Shown here one piece after another: positions 1-8,067 of a stretch of DNA of 64,000 nt. The stretch spans positions 3,162,001 through 3,226,000 of the forward strand of contig OY970224.1 of the NCBI GenBank assembly GCA_963714035.1, in the 5' to 3' direction. The notes beneath the pieces are model-generated. The model ran no database searches and was not told where the DNA came from. It worked only from the letters and a program-made list of their open reading frames with translations. Both the position numbers and the translations under genes were made by a program. This stretch comes from DATFVB01 sp963714035. Lineage in GTDB: Bacteria; Acidobacteriota; Thermoanaerobaculia; UBA5066; DATFVB01. Within the stretch, counting starts at the first letter, position 1, and each line of letters starts with the position of its first letter.

Positions 1-328
1 GGCCGAACTTCGGGAGGTTCAGGAAACGCGCCGCGAGCATCGTGTCGAACACGCGGAGCGGCGCGAAGCCGTACCGCGCGTGGAGGAGGCGAAGGTCGAA
101 GTCGGCGCCGTGCAGGACGAGCTCGCGCGGCTCGAGCGCGCAGAAGAACGGACCGAGATCGCCGGCGAGGGGATCGTGCACGCGGACGGCTCCCGAGTAC
201 GCGACCTGGACGAGACAGAGGCGTTCTCCGTAGCGGTAGAACGAATCCCCTTCGACGTCGAGCGCGATGCGCGGGGGATCGGCGCGAAGGAGGTCCTCGA
301 GGGCTTCTGAGCCGCGATCCGGTGGCAT
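1..328 (-). CDS. rnd: Ribonuclease D-like 3'-5' exonuclease, partial (N-terminal part)
   Basis: The reading frame begins with ATG at 328 on the minus strand and runs off the left edge of the window, so only about 109 N-terminal residues are seen. They contain the Exo I type motif IALDVEGDSF (DEDD-family exonucleases carry DxE here), followed by LCLVQVAYSG and LVLHGADFDLRLL, whose spacing matches the first two acidic motifs of RNase D / DnaQ-like 3'-5' exonucleases. RNase D trims the 3' ends of tRNA and other small RNA precursors. The C-terminal catalytic motif and any HRDC domain lie outside the window. Werner-type exonucleases share the fold, so the exact substrate is inferred. The gene is divergent from the next one, across a 381-bp gap that holds a repeat. 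Confidence 0.8.
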   Translation of the reverse strand, partial: MPPDRGSEALEDLLRADPPRIALDVEGDSFYRYGERLCLVQVAYSGAVRVHDPLAGDLGPFFCALEPRELVLHGADFDLRLLHARYGFAPLRVFDTMLAARFLNLPKFG

Positions 329-379
329 CCAACGATCTTACGACGGCCGCACGGCTCGCGCCGTTTGCGCTCGACCGCT

Positions 380-562
380 GGCGGCCTTTCAGATCGCGGA
401 CCTCCTCCTCGCCGGCGCTTGCGCCTGCGCCGCTGCGCGTTCCTTCCGGCGAGGAGACTTTCCGCGATCTGGCCTTCGTCGCTCGGGCTCAAGCCCCTCG
501 ACGACTCCGGCGCCCCTGGCCCGCCGGGGTTTTCGCGACCTCGCGGAGCTCGGATCGCGACG
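380..562 (+). repeat. Dispersed repeat family B, copy 1
   Basis: Most of the 381-bp gap between the RNase D-like gene and the gene at 710 is non-coding and is occupied by this element. It shares blocks in the same order with the minus strand of 45945-46090, including GGAGACTTTCCGCGAT (461-476) and CGGAGCTCGGATCGCGA (544-560), plus GGCGCCCC in between. The blocks are separated by diverged spacers. I see no protein-coding logic and no transposase. Nothing else recognisable lies between 562 and 709. Confidence 0.6.
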
Positions 563-709
563 GCGATGGCCGGGGACGGCTCGCGCTGTTCGCGCGAACG
601 TGATGACCGACGACGGCTTGCCGTGCTTGCGCTCGACCGCGGCGGCGTCACCGGCTCTTGCTTCCGCCTTCCAACGCGCGCGGATAGACTCTTCGAAGCG
701 AGGTCCCCG

Positions 710-1288
710 ATGAAAAGATGGTCGACCGGAGGAGCGGCATTCGTTCTCGCGGCAGCGATTCTCGCCGCGGCGTCGCTCGCCGGTGCGGCGCCGCTCGCCG
801 GCGTCTCGATGCCGGATACGGTCGCGGTCTCCGGGAAAAGCCTCCGGTTGAACGGCGCCGGACTCCGGACGAAGGTGTTCTTCAAGATCTACGTCATCGG
901 GCTCTACCTCGAGAACCCGACCCGCGATCCGGCCCGGGCGATCGGCTCGGAAGAATCCAAACGCATCGTGATGCACCTGGTCTACAAGAACGTGACGAAG
1001 GCCCAGCTCGACGAAGCCTGGGAGGACGGCTTCGCGAAAAACGCGCCGTCGCCTTCGGCCGCGGTGAAGGAAGGACTCGCGAAGCTCGAATCGTGGATGG
1101 GCGACATTTCCGCCGGCCAGGAGATCGTCCTGACGTATGAGCCGGGCAAGGGGACGCTCGTTCAGTTCGCCGGCGAAGAAAAGGGAACGATTCCGGGAGA
1201 GGACTTCATGCGCGCTCTGTGGGGCGTCTGGCTCGGGCCGCATCCGCCTTCGGAAGACTTGAAGAGGGGGCTTCTCGGCGAGAAATAG
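710..1288 (+). CDS. Chalcone isomerase-like secreted protein
   Basis: 192 residues from ATG 710. Residues 1-26 form a classic Sec signal peptide (KR near the start, then an Ala/Leu-rich core ending at LAGAAP), so the mature protein is periplasmic or surface exposed. The mature part has the pattern of the bacterial chalcone-isomerase-like family: GLRTKVFFKIYVIGLYLE, then MHLVYKNVTKAQLDEAWEDG and a C-terminal GEDFMRALWGVWLGPHPPS. In this family the fold is that of plant chalcone isomerase, but bacterial members are thought to bind lipids or fatty acids rather than chalcones; their role is unproven. The gene stands alone, convergent with the next gene. Confidence 0.8.
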   Translation: MKRWSTGGAAFVLAAAILAAASLAGAAPLAGVSMPDTVAVSGKSLRLNGAGLRTKVFFKIYVIGLYLENPTRDPARAIGSEESKRIVMHLVYKNVTKAQLDEAWEDGFAKNAPSPSAAVKEGLAKLESWMGDISAGQEIVLTYEPGKGTLVQFAGEEKGTIPGEDFMRALWGVWLGPHPPSEDLKRGLLGEK

Positions 1289-1345
1289 TTGCGAGTTGAG
1301 AGTTCCGAGTTGAGAGTGGCGCCCGCCGGAGACCCGACTCGCAAC
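1288..1345. repeat. Inverted repeat between convergent genes
   Basis: A perfect 9-bp inverted pair, GTTGCGAGT (1288-1296) and ACTCGCAAC (1337-1345), encloses short tandem GAGTTGAGAGT-like units. It lies between two convergent genes and starts at the last base of the upstream stop codon. It could act as a bidirectional terminator or be a remnant of a repeat built from (C)GAGTT units. Confidence 0.45.
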
Positions 1346-1369
1346 TCGTGACTCGCAACCCGTAACCGT

Positions 1370-2593
1370 TTACCGGAACGTGCCCGGAGACACCGAATAT
1401 TTGCGGTGAGGAGTGGGGATCTCTTCCGGCGCGAACAGCGGGGGCTGCGCCTTCACGATCGACAGCCGCTTTCCGCGGAACGCGAGGAACCCCGCCGCGC
1501 GCCCGGCGAGTGGTCCGAGAGAGGCGAGATCGCGGTTCGTCAACGCCGTCCAGGACTGTCGCTCCGTCAGGATCCGCTCGACCGCAACCCGCCCGAGTCC
1601 GGGAACGCGGAGCAGCTCCTCTCGCGTCGCGCGGGTAATCTCGACCGGGAAGCGCTCCGGGTGCGCGAGGGCCCACGAGAGCTTCGGATCGTGCGCGAGA
1701 GGGAGCCGGCCGGCCAGGTCGAACACGAGCTCTTCCTCGCGAAATCCGTAGCGTCGAACGAGGTGATCCGCTTCGTAGAGGCGGTGCTCGCGAAGCGCTG
1801 GCGTTTCGGAACGGTTCTCGAGAGGCGTTCCCTCGATCGGCCGGAACGCCGCGAAGTGCGGGTGATGGATCGTGCGCTCTCGCCAGAGCGATGCGGTCGC
1901 GCCGAGGATCTCGCGGTCGGTCGTGCCGTCGAGCCCGACGACGATCTGCGTCGTGATTCCCGAGGAGAGGAGAGGCTTTCCGCGGCGGGGATCGCGGCGC
2001 AGGGGAGATCGCGAACGGCCGACCGTTCGGGCGCGCCGGAGGAGCGCGACGCCGTCCGAGAGCGACTTTTCCGGGGCGAGCGCGTCGAGCGTGCCCTGGC
2101 ACGTCGTCTCCAGGTTGTACGAGAGACGATCGACGAGGAGCGCGAGCCGCTCGACCTGGGCGGGCTCGCATCCGGCGACCGCCTTGGCGTGGAGGTATCC
2201 GTCGTACCCGAGGTCGAAGCGCAGGCGCTCGACGAGCGCGATCATTCGATCCATGGCCCAGACCGGGTTCTTCGGGATCCCGGAGGTCACGAAGAGTCCG
2301 GTCGCCCATCCGCGCCGATACGCGTCGAGAAAGATCGCCGCGAGCTTCTCCGGTTCGAGCGCGTGGCGGGGAACGTCGTTTCCGGCGCGCATCGGGCAAT
2401 AGGCGCAGGAAAAAGCGCACGCGTTGGAGAGGAGGATGCGGAAGATGCGTGTCGAGCCGAACCCGTGCGAGAGCGTTCGGATATTGAAGGGGTTCAGCCC
2501 TCCCGCTCCGCCGAAGCGGTCGCTGTCGCGATCGTCGGCGGCGCCGCGCATCAGGATCTCGACTTTTTCGTCGACGGAGAGGGCGCTCGACAT
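1370..2593 (-). CDS. Radical SAM protein of the putative DNA modification/repair family
   Basis: 407 residues. The radical SAM cluster motif is NACAFSCAYCPMR (CxxxCxxC), which binds the 4Fe-4S cluster that cleaves S-adenosylmethionine. The C-terminus carries a helix-hairpin-helix (ELLRVPGLGRVAVERIL), a DNA-binding element. This pairing and the N-terminal sequence VDEKVEILMRGAADD are typical of the radical SAM family that is usually encoded beside a uracil-DNA glycosylase-like partner; no such partner is in this window. I chose ATG 2593 over a TTG at 2623 because family members begin close to the EKVEIL segment and a promoter-like TTGCGT-N17-TACACT ends six bases before it. The reaction is not known. 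Confidence 0.85.
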   Translation of the reverse strand: MSSALSVDEKVEILMRGAADDRDSDRFGGAGGLNPFNIRTLSHGFGSTRIFRILLSNACAFSCAYCPMRAGNDVPRHALEPEKLAAIFLDAYRRGWATGLFVTSGIPKNPVWAMDRMIALVERLRFDLGYDGYLHAKAVAGCEPAQVERLALLVDRLSYNLETTCQGTLDALAPEKSLSDGVALLRRARTVGRSRSPLRRDPRRGKPLLSSGITTQIVVGLDGTTDREILGATASLWRERTIHHPHFAAFRPIEGTPLENRSETPALREHRLYEADHLVRRYGFREEELVFDLAGRLPLAHDPKLSWALAHPERFPVEITRATREELLRVPGLGRVAVERILTERQSWTALTNRDLASLGPLAGRAAGFLAFRGKRLSIVKAQPPLFAPEEIPTPHRKYSVSPGTFR

Positions 2594-2599
2594 GACGGG

Positions 2600-2628
2600 A
2601 GTGTAGGCGTAAATCGGGCGCAACGCAA
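2600..2628 (-). promoter_or_regulatory. Sigma-70-type promoter, probably leaderless
   Basis: On the minus strand TTGCGT (2628-2623) and TACACT (2605-2600) are separated by exactly 17 bp. The -10 box ends six bases before ATG 2593, so transcription would start at or next to the start codon. No Shine-Dalgarno sequence is present. Confidence 0.5.
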
Positions 2629-2635
2629 GCGCCCC

Positions 2636-2641
2636 TAGAAT
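2636..2641 (+). promoter_or_regulatory. -10 box TAGAAT, leaderless start
   Basis: TAGAAT ends six bases before ATG 2648, with no ribosome-binding site between. The same hexamer at the same distance precedes the genes at 9237 and 30527. No clear -35 box is visible. Confidence 0.4.
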
Positions 2642-2647
2642 CGTCCG

Positions 2648-3070
2648 ATGCGACAGCTCGCGGTTCGGCGACTAGCGGCGGCGATTTCGTTGATCGTGCT
2701 CTTTTTTTGTGAAATCAGCGCCATCTCCCGTGCCGAGGCGGTCCGCCGGTGTGCTTCGCTGTTACTCACGGCCTCGATGCCGGCCGACGAGGCTCGCCTG
2801 TACGGTTCGACGTTCTGGTTCGACCCGCAGTTGGGGTGGTTCGTGCACGGAGTCGCCATGGCCACCCCGCCTCAGGCGACGATCGCGATTCCGTTCGTTT
2901 CCGCGCAGGGGAATCCGCAGACGTTCGCGGCGGCGTACGTGCTCGCCCCTCGGCGCGTCGTCGGTTATTCGCATCTTGGAGAGGCGGGCTTCGCCGCCGC
3001 GCCGCGGAACGAGCCCCTTCCCCCCGGAACGATCGTCCGGGTTCCCGGCGGCACCTTGGTTCGACGATGA
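2648..3070 (+). CDS. Hypothetical exported protein, 140 aa
   Basis: I do not recognise the family. Residues 1-29 look like a Sec signal peptide (RRLAAAISLIVLFF core, possible cleavage near SRAEA). The rest contains aromatic and Gly/Pro-rich segments (STFWFDPQLGWFVHGVA, RVPGGTLVRR). Its stop overlaps the ATG of the next gene (ATGA at 3067-3070), so the two are translationally coupled and this gene probably heads the envelope-glycan operon. It may be a periplasmic accessory of the membrane glycosyltransferase that follows. The start is supported by the -10-like box just upstream. Confidence 0.55.
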   Translation: MRQLAVRRLAAAISLIVLFFCEISAISRAEAVRRCASLLLTASMPADEARLYGSTFWFDPQLGWFVHGVAMATPPQATIAIPFVSAQGNPQTFAAAYVLAPRRVVGYSHLGEAGFAAAPRNEPLPPGTIVRVPGGTLVRR

Positions 3071-4425
3071 GCCTGATCCGTGACGGGGCCCTGCTGCTTG
3101 CCATACTGGCGGTCTGTGCCTGGATCGGGCACCGCGCGGGAAATTTTCTCCTCGGGGGATTGTCGCGCGCCGAAAGGTTGTCCTGGAGCATCCTCCTCGG
3201 AATCGTTCTTCTTGTGGCGGTGATGCTCGGATGTCTCGCCGGGCGCGTGCGATTGGGACCGGGGCCTATTCTCGCGGGGATTGCTTTCGTGGCGGTCGCG
3301 GCGTACTTTGCCGAGCGGGGTGGCGTCCCACCGCGGCCGGAACCGCCGGTTCCTCGTGCCGCAATGGCTCTTCTCACGCTGACCACTCTCGGCGTCGCGT
3401 TCTTCGCGGTGATGGCGCTCTCCGAGCCGATGTGGTCAAACGACTTCCAGGCGATCTGGGGATTGAAGGGGAAGACGATCGCGCTCACCGGATCGATTCC
3501 CGCCAGGCTCTTTCACGATCCCGCGACGGCTTGGTCGCATCCGGAATATCCGCTGTTCCTTCCGCTCGCATTCGCCGCCCTCTCGGCGGCGCTCGGCGTG
3601 TGGGATGACCGCGCGCTCTCTCTCCTTTATCCGGTCCTCGAAGTGGTTCTTCTGGCGGCTCTCTACGGCGGGATCAAGAAACGACATTCGGCTACGGCCG
3701 GAGCGCTCGTGGCGGTTCTCGCCGCATTTCTTTTCTCTCTCTTCCGCGCCTTTTCGGTTGGGATGGCCGAGATCCCCCTCGCGGCGGAAGTCACCCTCTT
3801 CTCGCTCGCGGTTGCGGATTTTATCGAGGAGTCTTCGAGTGCGGCTTCGCTCCGCCTCGCGTTTTCCGGCTTTCTCTGCGCGGCAACGAAACAGGAAGGA
3901 GCTCTTTTCGTTCTCCTCCTGGCCGCATGGGCAGCCTTTTTCGGTCTTCGTAAGCGTCGGATAAGGAAGATTCGCTTTCTGGCGGTCACGGTCGGTCCGG
4001 TTGCATTGCATCAGATTCTCATGTTGGCCTTGCGAGGAGTGATCGCCGACCGCGATTACGACTTTTCCCTTCTTCGACCCTCGCGATGGCCGCTTCTGCT
4101 CCCGCGGGCGGCAGCGGTTGCCGAAAGGGCCCTACGCCACCAGGTCGCCCCCAACGCCCTTCCGCTCGTGGCCCTGGTTGCGTTCATCGCGCTTGCGCGG
4201 CCTTCAGGCCGATCGCGTTTTCTCGCGCTGTTCGGCCCACCTCTGTTGGCCCAGGGCGTGATCTACTACTGCGTTTGCACACTTTCGAGCTTCGATCCCG
4301 TCTGGCAGGTCTCCTTCGTGCCGCGGCTCCTGTGCGCGCTCTTTCCGCTCGCGCTCCTTGCTCTCGCGCCCCGGCTGGCATGGGCCGTCGAGGGCGAACG
4401 TTCCGATAGAGTCGCGGACGAATGA
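3067..4425 (+). CDS. Polytopic membrane protein, predicted GT-C type glycosyltransferase
   Basis: 452 residues with about ten hydrophobic segments. After the second pair of helices comes MWSNDFQAIWGLKGKTIAL and then HPEYPLFLPLAFAALS. An Asp near a W...K segment followed by HP(D/E)YPL is a recurrent signature of a GT-C-like family related to dolichyl/undecaprenyl-phosphate sugar mannosyltransferases, where the acidic residue in the first large periplasmic loop is catalytic. It would transfer a sugar from a polyprenyl phosphate to an envelope acceptor. ATG 3067 overlaps the previous stop, and the gene's own stop overlaps the ATG of wzm. Donor and acceptor cannot be told from sequence. Confidence 0.6.
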   Translation: MSLIRDGALLLAILAVCAWIGHRAGNFLLGGLSRAERLSWSILLGIVLLVAVMLGCLAGRVRLGPGPILAGIAFVAVAAYFAERGGVPPRPEPPVPRAAMALLTLTTLGVAFFAVMALSEPMWSNDFQAIWGLKGKTIALTGSIPARLFHDPATAWSHPEYPLFLPLAFAALSAALGVWDDRALSLLYPVLEVVLLAALYGGIKKRHSATAGALVAVLAAFLFSLFRAFSVGMAEIPLAAEVTLFSLAVADFIEESSSAASLRLAFSGFLCAATKQEGALFVLLLAAWAAFFGLRKRRIRKIRFLAVTVGPVALHQILMLALRGVIADRDYDFSLLRPSRWPLLLPRAAAVAERALRHQVAPNALPLVALVAFIALARPSGRSRFLALFGPPLLAQGVIYYCVCTLSSFDPVWQVSFVPRLLCALFPLALLALAPRLAWAVEGERSDRVADE

Positions 4426-5219
4426 CGGAAACTCTTCGGCGGCTCTTCCGCTCCCGGGCGCTCGTGTGGGTCCTCGCGCGCCGGGAGCTCAAGGCCCGGT
4501 ACCGGGGGAGCGCGCTCGGGTTCCTCTGGTCGCTCGTGAATCCGCTCCTCCTGCTCGCGATCTACTCGGTCGTCTTCACGGTCGTGTTCGCGCCGCGGGC
4601 GGGGAACGTCCGCCCGTACGCGCTGTTTCTCTTCGGCGGGGTCCTGGCGTGGAGTTTCGTTTCCTCGTCGCTCCTCGACGCGGCCCAGACGTTCCGGGCC
4701 AACGGGCCTCTACTGCGGAAGGTGATCGTCGCCCCCGAGATCTTTCCGGGGGTCTCGGTCGTCTCGCAGGGCTTCCATTTCCTGCTCGCCCTTCCGGTGC
4801 TGCTGGCGGCCACGGCCGTGTCGGTGCTCCGGTTCTCCGGGCGGTTCGGCTGGACGGCCGTCCAGATCGTTCCGGTGCTCCTGCTTCTCGCCGCCGCGGT
4901 GCTCGGTGGAGCGCTCTTCGTTTCGGCGGCGTCCGTGCACTTCCAGGACCTCCGGGACCTGCTGCAGAGCGTCCTGACGTTCTGGTTCTTCGCGACGCCG
5001 ATCATCTATCCGCTCGACGCGATCCCCGCGCGACTGCGGCCCTGGGTTCGCGCGAACCCGGCGACGGCGTTCTTTGACGGCGTCCACGATGCGCTCTTCG
5101 CCGACCGCTGGATACCGGGGCTCGACTGGGCGGCGATGGCGGCCGCCGCCGCGCTCTCGCTCGCGATCGGCGGAGCGACCTTCGCCCGCCTGCGCGAGTC
5201 GATCGCGGAGGAATCGTGA
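4422..5219 (+). CDS. wzm: Polysaccharide ABC exporter, permease subunit (Wzm-like)
   Basis: 265 residues with six predicted membrane helices. The N-terminal ELKARYRGSALGFLWSLVNP is the hallmark of ABC-2 permeases of the Wzm/TagG/RfbA group, and the C-terminal part has FWFFATPIIYPLDAIP and a NPATAFFDGVHDALF segment typical of the same family. With Wzt it forms the inner-membrane transporter that moves undecaprenyl-diphosphate-linked O-antigen or a similar glycan to the periplasm. ATG 4422 overlaps the preceding stop by four bases and its own stop overlaps the GTG of wzt, so the subunits are translationally coupled. Confidence 0.92.
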   Translation: MTETLRRLFRSRALVWVLARRELKARYRGSALGFLWSLVNPLLLLAIYSVVFTVVFAPRAGNVRPYALFLFGGVLAWSFVSSSLLDAAQTFRANGPLLRKVIVAPEIFPGVSVVSQGFHFLLALPVLLAATAVSVLRFSGRFGWTAVQIVPVLLLLAAAVLGGALFVSAASVHFQDLRDLLQSVLTFWFFATPIIYPLDAIPARLRPWVRANPATAFFDGVHDALFADRWIPGLDWAAMAAAAALSLAIGGATFARLRESIAEES

Positions 5220-6439
5220 ACGCGATCGAGGTCGAGCGGCTCTCGAAGTCGTACCGGCGGAGGCGGCGTCGGGCGGGCAGCCTGAAGTCCGCGATCCTCC
5301 ACGGCTTCCGCGGGCCGGCCGCGCCGCCGGAGGGCGCGTTCCCGGCGCTCCTCGACGTGACGTTTTCCGTTCCGAAAGGGGAGACGGTCGGCGTCGTCGG
5401 CGAGAACGGCTCCGGAAAATCGACCCTGCTCAAGGTGCTCGCCGGGATCCACTCGCCGACCTCCGGACGCGTCGAGACGCGCGGCCGCGTCGCCGCCCTG
5501 ATCGAGCTCGGGGCCGGATTCCATCCGGAGATCACGGCCCGCGAGAACATCGAGATCAACGGCATGCTTCTCGGCCTCACGCGCAAAGAGATCGCGTCGC
5601 GCCTCGACGCGATCGTCGCGTTCGCCGGCGTCGAGCGGTTCCTCGACGAGCCGGTGAAGACGTTCTCCTCCGGCATGATCGTCCGGCTCGGCTTCGCCGT
5701 CGCCGCGCACGCGGATCCCGAGATCCTCCTCGTCGACGAGGTGCTCTCGGTCGGCGACGAGCAGTTCACGCACCGCTGCCTCGAGCGGATCGCCGATTTT
5801 CAGCGCGAGGGGCGGACGATCGTCGTCGTCAGCCACGACCTCGAGCTCGTCGTGTCGACCGCGAAGCGCGCGATCCGGCTCTCCGACGGGCGGCTGGTCG
5901 CCGACGCGCCGGCCGGGGAAGTGGTCGGCCGTTACCGCGAGGAAGTCGCCTTCCGCGAAGGAGAGGCCCGCGGCGCCGAAGTGGAAGGCGGGGGCCGGAG
6001 GTGGGGATCGGGAATCGCCCGCATCGAGTCGGTCCGCCTCCTCGACGGCGACGGGCGTCCCGCGGGGGTGCTCACGGCCGGGCGCCCGTTCCGGATCGAG
6101 CTCGCCGGGCGCGCCGACTCCGCGGTCGCCGATTTCGTCGCCGGGCTGCGGATCTCGCGCGTCGACGGCACGACGGTCTTCGGAACGAACACGCGGATCG
6201 ACGGGCATCGCGCGGAATCGGTCGGGCGGGAATTCTCGATCGGCGTCGACTTCCCGTCCGCCGACCTGACGGCGGGGACCTACGCGCTCGACGCCGCGGT
6301 GCACGCCTCCGACGGCGCGCCCTACGACTACCGCGCCGACGTGCTCCGCTTCGACGTCTTCGCGCCCGACGCGCCGGCCGGCGTCTGGCGCGCGGCGCAC
6401 CGCTGGGACCTCTCGGCCGCGGGGAAGTGGGCGCGATGA
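5216..6439 (+). CDS. wzt: Polysaccharide ABC exporter, ATPase subunit with C-terminal Wzt domain
   Basis: 407 residues starting at GTG 5216. The ATPase domain (about 1-245) has Walker A GENGSGKSTLLKVLAG near residue 62, Q-loop region GAGFHPEITARENI, signature TFSSGMIVRLGFA, Walker B EILLVDEVL and switch His in VSHD. Residues about 255-400 form a beta-rich extension of the Wzt C-terminal type. In known members this extension binds the modified non-reducing end of the O-antigen and so couples export to chain termination. This suggests an ABC-dependent O-antigen system whose chain terminator lies elsewhere. The stop overlaps the ATG of arnT. Confidence 0.92.
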   Translation: MNAIEVERLSKSYRRRRRRAGSLKSAILHGFRGPAAPPEGAFPALLDVTFSVPKGETVGVVGENGSGKSTLLKVLAGIHSPTSGRVETRGRVAALIELGAGFHPEITARENIEINGMLLGLTRKEIASRLDAIVAFAGVERFLDEPVKTFSSGMIVRLGFAVAAHADPEILLVDEVLSVGDEQFTHRCLERIADFQREGRTIVVVSHDLELVVSTAKRAIRLSDGRLVADAPAGEVVGRYREEVAFREGEARGAEVEGGGRRWGSGIARIESVRLLDGDGRPAGVLTAGRPFRIELAGRADSAVADFVAGLRISRVDGTTVFGTNTRIDGHRAESVGREFSIGVDFPSADLTAGTYALDAAVHASDGAPYDYRADVLRFDVFAPDAPAGVWRAAHRWDLSAAGKWAR

Positions 6440-8067
6440 GCGGGCGGCGGAGCCTCCTCCTGCTCCTGGCCGCCGTGACGGTTCTCCTCTTCGTCGAGCT
6501 CCCCGGATCGTGGCTTCTCGAGCCGGACGAGGCGCGCTACGCCGAGATTCCCCGCGAGATGCTCGCGACCGGGAACGGACTCGTTCCGAAGCTGAACGGG
6601 GTCGACTACTTCGAGAAGCCGCCGCTGACCTACTGGGCCGGCGCGGTGTCGATCGCGGCGCTCGGCCGCAACCCTTTCGCGGCGCGCCTGCCCGAGCGGA
6701 TCGCGATCCTCGGGACGGCGCTCCTCCTTCTCGGCGCCCTGCGGAAGCCGTTCGGGGAAAGAGTCGCGATCCTTTCGGCCGTGATCTTCCTCTCCTCTCC
6801 GCTCGTCTTTTCCGTCGGCCGCATCGCGCTGACCGACGGAGTCCTGACGTTTTCGATGACCGTCACGCTGCTCGCTCTGCATCGACTCCTCCTCGCGTCG
6901 GAGGAGGGACGCGCCGCGCCGGGCGCGGCCGCGCTCGCCGGGCTCGGATGCGGGCTCGCGGTCCTCGACAAGGGCCTGGTCGGGATCGTGCTTCCGGGGG
7001 CGGCGTTCGTGCTCTGGTGCGCGCTGCGGCGCACGGCCCGGCCGGCCCGCGCCGTCCTGCTCTCCTGGGCGCCCGTCGTCGGGCTCGCCGTCGCGTTGCC
7101 CTATTTCATCGCCGTCGAGCGGGCGGCGCCCGGGTTCTCGAGCTTCTTCTGGATCCACGAGCACTTCGCGCGATACGCGACCGCCGAGGCCTCCCGGCCC
7201 GGACCGGCCTGGTACTTCGTCGCGGCCTTCCTGCTCGGGATGCTGCCCTGGACGTTCTTCTCCTCGCGTCTCGGACGGCGGCTCTGGTGGTCGAAGAGGC
7301 GGGCGACGGTCCCCGATGCCTCCGATCTCTGGTTCGCGCTGTGGTTCTCGGTCGTCCTCGTTTTCTTTTCCGTTTCCCGGTCGAAGCTCGTGCCCTATCT
7401 CCTCCCGGCGTGCCCCGCGGCGGCGATCCTCTTCGCGCGGCTGATCGACGCGGACGTCGAGAAGGGGGAGAGGTCGCCCGCGAGACCGCTCGCGCTCCAC
7501 GCGCTGTTCTGGACCGCCGCGGCCCCGGCGGCGTTCCTTCTCTTCGCGAGGAGCGGAGATCTCGCCCGGTACGGCCTGACGACGTTCGCCGCGGCCGGGC
7601 TCGCTTCGCTCGTCGCGGCGTCGTGGGTCGCGGCGTTGCTTGCCGGGCGCCGGCCGATCGCCGGGATCGCGGCGGCCGCCGGCGGCTGGTGTATTTTCTA
7701 CGCCGTCTTGATCGCCGCCTTCCCGCGGATCACCGCCGACCAGTCGGCGCACGGCCTCGCGACCGCCGCCGGGCGCGCGGCCGGCGATTCCGGCGAGGTC
7801 GTCTGCTACCGGACGTACCTCCAGGGTTTTCCCTGGGAGCTCGAGCGCCGCGTCCGGATCTTCGGGTGGAAGGGGGAGCTCTCCTTCGGGAGCGGCCGGG
7901 GCGGCGAGTCCGCGTGGTTTCCGCCGAAGGAAGCGTTCTTTCGCGAATGGGATTCCTCGAAGAAGATGGTCGCGCTCCTTCGGCTGAGAGACCGTCCCGA
8001 CATGTACGGGCATCGCGCCGAGCTCGTCGCGCAGAACCGGAAGTATTTCGTCGTGAAGAATTTCTGA
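6436..8067 (+). CDS. arnT: Undecaprenyl phosphate-L-Ara4N transferase (ArnT-like, GT83)
   Basis: 543 residues, close to the 550 of enterobacterial ArnT, with about 12 membrane helices. The first periplasmic loop reads EPDEARYAEIPREMLATGN and then NGVDYFEKPPLTYW, which is the ArnT signature; the Asp-Glu pair is the catalytic site in this GT-C family. ArnT moves 4-amino-4-deoxy-L-arabinose from undecaprenyl phosphate to lipid A phosphates on the periplasmic face, lowering negative charge and giving polymyxin resistance. The neighbours arnB, arnC, arnA and arnD support the specific call over a generic GT39 enzyme. The ATG overlaps the wzt stop. Confidence 0.88.
   Translation: MSGRRSLLLLLAAVTVLLFVELPGSWLLEPDEARYAEIPREMLATGNGLVPKLNGVDYFEKPPLTYWAGAVSIAALGRNPFAARLPERIAILGTALLLLGALRKPFGERVAILSAVIFLSSPLVFSVGRIALTDGVLTFSMTVTLLALHRLLLASEEGRAAPGAAALAGLGCGLAVLDKGLVGIVLPGAAFVLWCALRRTARPARAVLLSWAPVVGLAVALPYFIAVERAAPGFSSFFWIHEHFARYATAEASRPGPAWYFVAAFLLGMLPWTFFSSRLGRRLWWSKRRATVPDASDLWFALWFSVVLVFFSVSRSKLVPYLLPACPAAAILFARLIDADVEKGERSPARPLALHALFWTAAAPAAFLLFARSGDLARYGLTTFAAAGLASLVAASWVAALLAGRRPIAGIAAAAGGWCIFYAVLIAAFPRITADQSAHGLATAAGRAAGDSGEVVCYRTYLQGFPWELERRVRIFGWKGELSFGSGRGGESAWFPPKEAFFREWDSSKKMVALLRLRDRPDMYGHRAELVAQNRKYFVVKNF

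Noticed and set aside
2594..2623. TTG start at 2623 for the radical SAM gene
   Set aside because: It would add ten residues that overlap the -35/-10 region; ATG 2593 has a 17-bp spaced promoter six bases upstream and fits family length.
5006..6400. Long minus-strand open frame opposite wzt
   Set aside because: Low-complexity Arg/Asp/Gly composition; the plus strand carries clear ABC ATPase motifs over the same bases.
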